Of a stretch of DNA of 12,074 nucleotides, positions 6,609 through 12,074 are shown one piece after another. A model generated the notes under the pieces. It saw nothing but the letters and a program-made list of their open reading frames with translations, ran no database searches and was not told the origin of the DNA. The translations under genes were made by a program, and so were the position numbers. The stretch is from the NCBI GenBank assembly GCA_026991065.1, contig JALXCG010000728.1, positions 1-12,074 of the forward strand, given 5' to 3'. The stretch comes from Gemmatimonadota bacterium (GTDB lineage: Bacteria; GCA-2686955). Each line of letters opens with the position of its first letter. Position 1 is the first letter of the stretch.

Positions 6609-8081
6609 ATGCATTCGAAAGTCAAGAATGGTCTCGCCCTGACCGCCCTGGCCCTTTTCCCCGCCGCCGCCCTGGCGACGATCCCCGATCCCACCTGGAC
6701 CGGCACTTACGGCAACCAATGGAATGACGCTTTTCGCGGCATTGTCGCCACCGACGACGGCGGCACCGTCTCTGCCGGCTACATCTACCTGAGCCAGACC
6801 GGCAGCCGCCGCCTCAACGTTGTGCGGACCGACGCCGACGGCAACGAAGTGTGGACCTACACCTGGAGCGACAAGAGCGAAGGCTACGACATTGTGGCTG
6901 CCGGGGACGGCGGCTTTATCGCTGTCGGCTACCGCTCCATCTCCGGTCGCAACTGGGATCCTTTCGCCATCAAATTGGATGCCGACGGCAACCTGGTCTG
7001 GAGCAACAATTACGGCACTGTCAACCAGGACTACGGCGAAGCAATCATTCGCGATGCCGAGGGTAATTTCGTGATCGCCGGTCAGGCAAACTTTTCCACC
7101 TACAGCGATTACCAAGGTTATATTGTAAAGATCGACGCTGACGGTAACCGCATCTGGGATCAGCTCTACAGTGGTGGTGGCATGCATCGCAAGTTCTTCG
7201 ACATCACCCTTGCCACCGACGGGACCGGATATGTCGTTACCGGTCAGGACGACAGCGATTGGTCCAACGACATGGTGGTGATGAAGGTGGGAATGGGCGG
7301 TGCTGTCGCCTGGACCAAGACCTTCAACTACCCCGGTCTGCAAGCCGGAAACGGCATCACCGGCACCACCGATGGGGGCTACGCCATCTGCGGTTTCCAA
7401 CAGAGTTCCGGCTACGACCTGTTGGTGAAGAAAGTGGACAGCAGTGGGAACCCGGTCTGGGACTACGTACTGGAGACATCCGGCACCGACTACGGCACCG
7501 ACATTCTGGAGATGAGCGATGGCAGCCTGATCGCCAGCGGTCGGTCGCCCGAATTGGCCGGAGATCAACCATCGGGAATCCTCATCGAGTTCGCCGCCGA
7601 CGGTACTCTGACCGACACCCGCTACTTCGGTGGCTCAGCGGAAGACAACATCGTCGGTCTGGCGCCCACTACCGACTATAGTTTTGTCGCTTGCGGTCTA
7701 ACCAACAGCTTCGGTGCCGGCGCGTATGACAGTTGGGTGCTCAGCTTCGGCGCCGGCATCCCGCCCGCGCCGCTCGGCGTCGACATGACTCTTTCCGGCT
7801 CCACCTACCACATCGGCGACACGCTGGTCTATGATGTGCTGCTCCAGAACAACACGTCCGAGCAGGTTCAGGTGAACTACAAAGAGTGGGTCCGCCTTCC
7901 CGCCGGCATTCCCTATACCCTCACGCAGACCCCGATGCTTCTCTTTGGTGACGGCACCGCCGCCGGCACCATGACCCACCTGATTCCGCCGGTCGCCCCG
8001 CTTGGTGACTACACCCTCTTCAACGAGATCGAGGGCCCCGGCATCAGCGCGATCGATTCGGTCACCTTCTCGATCGAATAG
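6609..8081 (+). CDS. Secreted seven-bladed beta-propeller-like protein with C-terminal Ig-like domain
   Basis: The 490-residue protein starts with a signal peptide (Lys4, Lys6, hydrophobic core, ALA-T cleavage near residue 23). Residues ~30-385 hold about seven repeats of ~50 residues built on W..YG, then DGG-(hydrophobic)-GY/GQ, then D(A/S).GN.VW. The ends of repeats 1, 2, 3 and 5 read DADGNEV, DADGNLV, DADGNRI and DSSGNPV. Repeat 7 is the most divergent. Seven units of this length fit a closed beta-propeller. Residues ~387-490 (starting near PPAPLGVDMTLSGSTY) look like an Ig-like or CARDB-like beta domain. No anchor motif or sorting tag is seen at the end (VTFSIE). Proteins of this plan are usually annotated as hypothetical; ligand binding at the cell surface is an inference. 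The gene sits behind the predicted operator of the STAND regulator and ends before a strong terminator. Confidence 0.8.
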   Translation: MHSKVKNGLALTALALFPAAALATIPDPTWTGTYGNQWNDAFRGIVATDDGGTVSAGYIYLSQTGSRRLNVVRTDADGNEVWTYTWSDKSEGYDIVAAGDGGFIAVGYRSISGRNWDPFAIKLDADGNLVWSNNYGTVNQDYGEAIIRDAEGNFVIAGQANFSTYSDYQGYIVKIDADGNRIWDQLYSGGGMHRKFFDITLATDGTGYVVTGQDDSDWSNDMVVMKVGMGGAVAWTKTFNYPGLQAGNGITGTTDGGYAICGFQQSSGYDLLVKKVDSSGNPVWDYVLETSGTDYGTDILEMSDGSLIASGRSPELAGDQPSGILIEFAADGTLTDTRYFGGSAEDNIVGLAPTTDYSFVACGLTNSFGAGAYDSWVLSFGAGIPPAPLGVDMTLSGSTYHIGDTLVYDVLLQNNTSEQVQVNYKEWVRLPAGIPYTLTQTPMLLFGDGTAAGTMTHLIPPVAPLGDYTLFNEIEGPGISAIDSVTFSIE

Positions 8082-8119
8082 TCACTACATTCATTCGATG
8101 CGGCCTCCTCGCCGCGGGC

Positions 8120-8157
8120 TCCCCCGGGGAACAGGTTTTCCCCGGGGGACCTTTTTT
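8120..8157 (+). terminator. Intrinsic terminator after the beta-propeller gene
   Basis: A perfect 12-bp stem, TCCCCCGGGGAA (8120-8131) with TTCCCCGGGGGA (8138-8149), closes a 6-nt loop and is followed by CC and six T (8152-8157). It begins 39 bases after the TAG at 8081. It is the clearest transcription stop in the window and separates the regulator/secreted-protein block from the genes to the right. Confidence 0.93.
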
Positions 8158-8311
8158 CCGGCAGCCCGCGGGCAGGACGTGGATTGCACTTGCATTGCGG
8201 GCGACTGCGCAGCAACATCGTGCTTGTGGGCCGGACCTTCCCGCGGGGCGGATCCCCGGGGGGGCGCGCCGCAGGATCGTCCGCGGCAGCCTGGGCCGGT
8301 TCCAAGCGCGC

Positions 8312-8320
8312 GGAGGTGAT
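8312..8320 (+). promoter_or_regulatory. Strong ribosome binding site deciding the methyltransferase start
   Basis: GGAGGTGAT is close to the full anti-16S complement, with GGAGG at 8312-8316 ending ten bases before ATG 8327. It argues against the upstream in-frame TTG at 8195, whose extra 44 residues are Arg/Gly/Pro-rich with no family likeness. The 8158-8311 stretch shows a GCCCGCGGGC palindrome (8164-8173) and no other feature I can support. Confidence 0.75.
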
Positions 8321-8326
8321 TGGCCG

Positions 8327-9082
8327 ATGAAAGCTCTCGAAGAGCGTCTGCGACAGCGGAATGCGGGGATGGTGCTGGACCTGGCGACGGGCGAAGGCGG
8401 CTTTCTGAAGGAGATTCTGCCGCTTCTGGGATCGTTCACCCGGGCGATTGGCATCGATCACTGGACGGAAGGGATTCAAAAGGCGCGCGCAGCCTTCGCC
8501 GGGGATCCGCGGGTGCATTTTCAGGTGGCCGATGTGCTGGCGCCGCCTTTTGCCGTTTCCAGCTTTGACCTGGTGATGATGGCGAACGCGATGCACCACC
8601 TCGCCGATCCCGCCCAGTGTCTGCGCCAGGGGGTGGCGTTGCTGCGTCCCGGGGGCCTTTTGATTGTCAAAGAGATGGTGCGCGATGCCCAGACGCCTGC
8701 GCAACTCACCCACGTGCGGGCGCATGAACTGCTCGCCGCCATGCAAACGCTGCGGGGGCATGTGCATCGGCCCATGCACAGCCGCCTGGACCTGCGCCGG
8801 ATCTTCTCGACGCTGCGGCTGGGAGATCTGCATGAAGAGGAGTTTGCGCTGCCCCCCGCGGAGTCCGGCGCGGCCGCCGGATCCGCCGGGTCCGCGGAAC
8901 CCGCCGTCGATCCCTTTGCGCGGTGGGATGCGCGGCTGGAGAGCGAGTTGGAGCGGGTGCGTGAATGCTGTCCGGCGGAGTATGAAGAGATGAGCCGTCG
9001 CGCCGCGGAGGTGCGCAAGGTGGCGGCCGAAAATGGATTCGCCCTGGCCACGCAGTGGTTGGTCTGGGGGGTGCGCCCGTAG
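8327..9082 (+). CDS. Class I SAM-dependent methyltransferase (Methyltransf_11/25-like)
   Basis: This 251-residue soluble protein has the class I order. Motif I is VLDLATGEGGF (16-26), and an acidic residue ends strand 2 (IGID, Asp44). FQVADV follows with Asp69, then SFDLVMMANAMHHLAD (79-94), the region typical of small-molecule and biosynthetic methyltransferases. RPGGLLIVKE (107-116) is motif VI-like. The MHHL motif and the lack of a DPPY/NPPY signature argue against an N6-adenine or N4-cytosine DNA methyltransferase. A Pro/Ala/Ser/Gly linker at ~176-196 leads to a C-terminal helical segment that may help bind substrate. The substrate cannot be read from sequence. The gene follows a strong terminator, so it has its own transcript. 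The next coding sequence is more than 200 bases on, and a functional link to the downstream STAND gene is not shown. Confidence 0.85.
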   Translation: MKALEERLRQRNAGMVLDLATGEGGFLKEILPLLGSFTRAIGIDHWTEGIQKARAAFAGDPRVHFQVADVLAPPFAVSSFDLVMMANAMHHLADPAQCLRQGVALLRPGGLLIVKEMVRDAQTPAQLTHVRAHELLAAMQTLRGHVHRPMHSRLDLRRIFSTLRLGDLHEEEFALPPAESGAAAGSAGSAEPAVDPFARWDARLESELERVRECCPAEYEEMSRRAAEVRKVAAENGFALATQWLVWGVRP

Positions 9083-9107
9083 CGGTTGCGCTGTTTCGGC
9101 GCTGTGT

Positions 9108-9127
9108 GCCCCCCATGTTCGGGGGGC
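9108..9127 (+). terminator. Hairpin after the methyltransferase gene
   Basis: A 7-bp stem, GCCCCCC (9108-9114) with GGGGGGC (9121-9127), closes a 6-nt ATGTTC loop, 25 bases after the stop codon at 9082. No T-run follows, so it is a possible but atypical terminator. Confidence 0.45.
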
Positions 9128-9177
9128 GAGCGGCCTGGGTCACCCCGCACGCGGCCGCGTGGTGGATGGCTCGCGTG

Positions 9178-9237
9178 CCCGCCCCGGGGAGGGTGATCGC
9201 GGGGCGTGGTCGGGGCCGTTACCCGTCCCGGGGCGGG
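9178..9237 (+). repeat. Imperfect 17-nt GC-rich inverted repeat
   Basis: CCCGCCCCGGGGAGGGT (9178-9194) and ACCCGTCCCGGGGCGGG (9221-9237) are complementary at 15 of 17 positions, with one 2-nt internal mismatch and a 26-nt loop. Two G-T pairs and one more G-C pair can extend the outer end. It lies in a gap without a gene, between the methyltransferase and the truncated DUF4143 gene. It could be a REP-like palindrome, an RNA 3' structure, or an element end. Confidence 0.5.
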
Positions 9238-9291
9238 TGCTTGCCGGGCGCGGAAGCACCTGCCAAGAAGTGAGGAAATGGCGGAGCGGAG

Positions 9292-9816
9292 GTGGGGCGG
9301 CAGCCTGAGAAGAGGAATAGGGGACGTATAACGTTTGTTTCACAATACGTTCTGGAAGATTCTTGCAATTTCGGTAAGCGGCTGGTGAAGCGGCCGAAAC
9401 TGTTCTTTCTGGACTCCGGGTTGGCCTGCCGGTTGCTACACATCGCCGATATCAATCAGTTGCGCAGCCACCCGTTGTGGGGGGCGCTGGTGGAGACGTG
9501 GTGTGTGGGCGAGGTGCTGAAAGGGCGCTGCCACCGCGGCAAGCCGTCGGCTCTGTGGTTCTGGCGTTCGGGCGATGGCCACGAGGTGGATCTGGTGATT
9601 GAGCAGGGCGCGCGGCTGGTACCGATCGAAATCAAGGCCAACCGCAGTCCGCGGCCCGATCTGCTGCAGGGCCTGCGGAAGTTTCAGCGGATCGCGGGCA
9701 TGGAAAAGGTGGCGCCCGGTTTTCTGATCTACGGCGGCGATGAACAGATGGGGATGGGCCGTGACCGCTGGGTGTCTTGGTCGGCGATTGATGACGCGCT
9801 GGGAGAGCTGGCGTGA
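9292..9816 (+). pseudogene. C-terminal remnant of a DUF4143-type AAA ATPase
   Basis: Family likeness starts near nt 9364 with NFGKRLVKRPKLFFLDSGLA. It continues through HPLWGALVETWCVGEVLK, then WRSGDGHEVDLVIE and LVPIEIKANRSPRPD, all typical of the DUF4143 half of ATPases that normally run about 370-450 residues. The Walker A and B half (AAA_14) that should come first is absent, in this frame and in the other frames upstream. The frame opens after a TGA at 9271-9273, and the first ~24 residues (GTG at 9292 on) are unlike the family. The likely history is a deletion or insertion that removed the 5' part. The remaining ~150 residues show no frameshift or internal stop, so the event may be recent or the fragment may still be translated. 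The domain keeps a PD-(D/E)xK-like core (GHEVDL..IEIK). Its stop overlaps the start of the next gene (GTGA). Confidence 0.75.
9331..9350 (+). repeat. Low-GC hairpin at the breakpoint of the DUF4143 remnant
   Basis: ACGTTTGT (9331-9338) pairs with ACAA plus ACGT (9342-9345, 9347-9350), leaving T9346 bulged and a 3-nt loop. It sits in a 50-60 base stretch with much lower G+C than both sides, directly before the first residues that look like DUF4143. Its position suggests a trace of the rearrangement that removed the front of that gene. Confidence 0.35.
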
Positions 9817-12074
9817 ATGGCGGAATCGCGAGCAAGCTCGGCAACTGGTTTGAAGAGGACTACGTAGTTCTCTGTTTGCTGCGCCTGCTTACCGGGGAGC
9901 TGGAAGAAGTGGTGTGGGAGCCCGGCGACGATGGCGTCGATCTGCACTGGTTGCAGGGAGGGAAGCGGGTCGAGGTGCAATGCAAGCTGCGCCGTGAATT
10001 CAGCGGGTGGAGTTGGGGGCGGCTCTTCGACGGCGGGGGGAGCGCAGGCCGGCCCGGCATTATGCAGCACGCGCGGCGTTTGCTGGAGGAGGGCGGAGCG
10101 GCGGAATACCGGCTGGTGAGCAATCGACCGGCGCCGGGGCTGGAGGCGCTGGTGCGCGCGGCACGTGAAGAGACGGATGCCGCACTCTGGTGGAATGCGC
10201 TCGGTGGAGAAACCGGCAAAAAAGGAGTATGTGAGCAGTGGCGAAAGTTTGCCGCCCGCGCCCGGATAGAGGCCGGTGATGCCGCCGCGGCCAGGCGGGC
10301 ACATGGTTGGTTGCGCCGAATGCGGGTCGAACTGGTCGATGAGTTTACGCTGGACGACGATTTACAACGGGAAGCAAAGCTGCTGGCGAGCCGCGGGGCG
10401 ACGGGACTGGTGGAACTACTGCGGCGTCGGGCGCGCGAACAACTTGGGAAAAAGATTCGGCGCGACCAGGTGCAAGCCTGGTTGCGGGAGGCGGACGTCC
10501 GGTTGCTGCCGCGCGCCGACGATAGGTCCGTGCATGATCGGCTGCGGGAGCTGGCGGTGGAGTTCGAGCAGCGGGTCGAGGCGGTGCGTGGGCTGCCGTG
10601 GATTGAACGGCCGGAGCTGGACCGACTGCGGCGCGCGGTGGAGGCGCTGGAGCCGGGAGAGCTGGTGCTGCTGCACGGCCCGGCGGGGTACGGCAAGAGT
10701 GAGTTATTGGGAGCGCTGGCGCGACATCTGCGAGCCAAGCAGTGGCCGGCCCTGGTGCTGACGCCCGACCTGTTCGCAGGTCCTGACTGGGGCGAGAGAG
10801 TCGGGCTCGATCCGGACCCGGTTGTGTCTTTCTGTCGCTACGCAGCGGGCCGGGACCACTATCTGCTTTTCGATCAGTTGGATGCGCTGCTCTGGTCCGG
10901 GGAAACCGCGCAGCAGCGGATTACCTGGTGCGCGGAGCTGCTGCGCCGGGCGCGGGACGGCGGAACGCGTCTGGTGGTGGCCTGTCGCACGGTCGATGCG
11001 GAGCGCGAAACGCAGTTGCAGCGGCTGCTGGTGCCGGTGGACGCACCGCCGGCCCGCAGCGTTCGAGTGGGAAGGCTCGAAGATGCCCACTATGGACCGG
11101 TGCTGGCGGAATACGGCGTGGCGCTGGATGATCTACCGATGGAGGTGCGTCGGCTGGCCGAGCAGCCGCTGCTGTTGCGGCTTTTGGTGCATCTAGCGAA
11201 CGCGGGCTGGAAGCTGACAGATTTGCGCACTCTCCCGCAAGTCGTCGAGCGCTGGCGGGAACTGGTGGGCGAAGAGCTGCGCTGCCGCCGAATGCCCTCG
11301 GCGCTGGACTGCTTCGACCGGGTGATCGAGCGCATGGAGAGGCGCGGTGCCCTGGCGGTGCCGGCGACCGGGCTGTGCAGCGATCCCGGCCTGCTGACCG
11401 GGTTGGAAAAGGTTGGGCTGGTGCGCCTGGAGCGGGGGCCCGGCGGGGCGGGCGAGCGCACGGTGCGGGCCACGCATCAACTGTTGGTCGACGCCTGGAT
11501 CGCTCAGCGCTGGCGCGAGCTGGAGAATGCCGACGCACTTCTGCAGCGGATCAGCGACCGTGCGCGGCAGACGCCGCATCTGGCCGGGCGGCTGCGCCTG
11601 GCGCTGCCTTTCCTGCGCGGTTGTCCATGGTTTCTGGAGTTCGCGCGGCGGGCGATCGCCTCGCCGGAGCTGCGCCTGCTGATCAAAGACGGGATCTGGA
11701 AAGGGTTCGCCGCGATCGAAGATCCACGACCGGGCGAGGTGGCCCTGGTGGGCGACTGGCTGGAGAACCCCCGGACGGAGCGTCTTGCGCGGCTCCTGGT
11801 GGTCGGCGGGCAGGTCGCCTGGGTGGCGGCCCTGGACGCGAGCGGTTGGCTGGAGCGTACCTGGCGGAGCGCATCGCCGTCGGGGCGGAGGCAGCTACTG
11901 GAACTGTTGGCGAGTGTCTCGGTGCGCTGGGGAGAGCGCGTGGCTGAATACCTGGCGCGTTGGTCTAAGGAGGAGCGCGGGCGGGGCAAGCCAAAACTGC
12001 TGGAGGAGGCCGCCGCTGTCTTCATGCACGACCCGAGCGCGGACAGTGAGCGGCTTTTCGAACTGCGCATGGAG
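9813..12074 (+). CDS. Nuclease-like domain plus STAND NTPase, Avs-like defence protein (3' end outside window)
   Basis: Reading in frame from GTG 9813 gives 754 codons with no stop up to the last base. GTG overlaps the previous TGA (GTGA), with GGGAG at 9801-9805 as ribosome binding site. Residues ~8-60 fit the PD-(D/E)xK nuclease pattern: GNWFEEDYVVL (Glu14), then EPGDDGVDL (Asp43), then RVEVQCK (Gln56-x-Lys58). A helical linker follows. The P-loop is GPAGYGKS (289-296), Walker B is YLLFDQLDAL (Asp354), and a sensor-like RLVVACR follows about 40 residues later. A winged-helix-like stretch (MEVRRLAEQPLLLRLL) and long helical sequence run to the edge. Nuclease-like effector, STAND NTPase and C-terminal helical sensor is the plan of Avs and related anti-phage proteins, in which phage protein binding triggers oligomerisation and nucleic-acid cleavage. 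The family call is by architecture only. The sensor region is incomplete. Confidence 0.75.
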   Translation, partial: MNGGIASKLGNWFEEDYVVLCLLRLLTGELEEVVWEPGDDGVDLHWLQGGKRVEVQCKLRREFSGWSWGRLFDGGGSAGRPGIMQHARRLLEEGGAAEYRLVSNRPAPGLEALVRAAREETDAALWWNALGGETGKKGVCEQWRKFAARARIEAGDAAAARRAHGWLRRMRVELVDEFTLDDDLQREAKLLASRGATGLVELLRRRAREQLGKKIRRDQVQAWLREADVRLLPRADDRSVHDRLRELAVEFEQRVEAVRGLPWIERPELDRLRRAVEALEPGELVLLHGPAGYGKSELLGALARHLRAKQWPALVLTPDLFAGPDWGERVGLDPDPVVSFCRYAAGRDHYLLFDQLDALLWSGETAQQRITWCAELLRRARDGGTRLVVACRTVDAERETQLQRLLVPVDAPPARSVRVGRLEDAHYGPVLAEYGVALDDLPMEVRRLAEQPLLLRLLVHLANAGWKLTDLRTLPQVVERWRELVGEELRCRRMPSALDCFDRVIERMERRGALAVPATGLCSDPGLLTGLEKVGLVRLERGPGGAGERTVRATHQLLVDAWIAQRWRELENADALLQRISDRARQTPHLAGRLRLALPFLRGCPWFLEFARRAIASPELRLLIKDGIWKGFAAIEDPRPGEVALVGDWLENPRTERLARLLVVGGQVAWVAALDASGWLERTWRSASPSGRRQLLELLASVSVRWGERVAEYLARWSKEERGRGKPKLLEEAAAVFMHDPSADSERLFELRME

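Noticed and set aside
6414-7568. 384-residue - strand frame over the beta-propeller gene
   Set aside because: The repeats belong to the + strand, which has a signal peptide and ribosome binding site. The - strand product is a Val/Gly/Ala-rich shadow.
8195-8326. Upstream TTG start for the methyltransferase
   Set aside because: GGAGGTGAT ahead of ATG 8327 is far better, and the extension has no family likeness.
8009-8833. 274-residue - strand frame over the methyltransferase
   Set aside because: It is antisense to clear SAM-binding motifs, crosses the intrinsic terminator, and shows no motif of its own.
8327-9082. DNA modification methyltransferase of a restriction system
   Set aside because: There is no DPPY/NPPY or PCQ motif, and the NAMHHLAD region points to Methyltransf_11-type enzymes.
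10276-11947. Several 120-205-residue frames on both strands inside 9813-12074
   Set aside because: They are Arg/Ala-rich shadows of the longer frame-3 gene that runs open to the window edge.
1-12074. CRISPR arrays, tRNA or rRNA genes
   Set aside because: No regularly spaced repeat array, cloverleaf or rRNA-like stretch was seen on either strand.

Overview
The window is GC-rich (roughly two thirds G+C by eye), densely coding, and every gene I can support lies on the + strand. Two Sec-type signal peptides, a beta-helix protein with choice-of-anchor-Q-like ends and a patatin-type phospholipase suggest a Gram-negative-like environmental bacterium. It could be an uncultured high-GC lineage near the FCB or PVC groups or related candidate phyla. 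No 16S or other marker is present, so this is a weak inference.

Region 1 (1-623) holds the C-terminal end of a patatin-like phospholipase, then a hairpin and a short leader. Region 2 (624-8157) is a three-gene block: a secreted parallel beta-helix protein made of two duplicated halves; a 1004-residue STAND-type regulator (OmpR/PhoB-like winged helix, P-loop NTPase, TPR-like helices); and a secreted protein predicted to be a seven-bladed beta-propeller with a C-terminal Ig-like domain. The gaps on both sides of the regulator carry GCAA(A) repeats with an exact 10-bp period, and an 18-nt near-perfect inverted match brackets the gene. The pattern suits an OmpR-type DNA-binding domain acting on its own promoter and on the propeller gene. 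The regulator's leader can also form three strong stem-loops. A textbook intrinsic terminator ends the block.

Region 3 (8158-12074) looks accessory. It contains a small class I SAM methyltransferase with a strong ribosome binding site, and a 200-base gap with GC-rich inverted repeats and a low-GC hairpin. Next comes the C-terminal half of a DUF4143-type ATPase whose N-terminal AAA half is missing. Overlapping its stop codon is a large open frame (9813 to the window edge, 754 codons without a stop). It encodes a probable N-terminal PD-(D/E)xK nuclease-like domain, a STAND P-loop NTPase and helical C-terminal sequence. This architecture is typical of Avs-like anti-phage STAND proteins. Because the frame has no stop in the window, a caller that needs a stop codon would miss it.

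The two points most worth following are the predicted regulon of the STAND regulator with its secreted neighbours, and the unterminated nuclease-STAND gene at the right edge.
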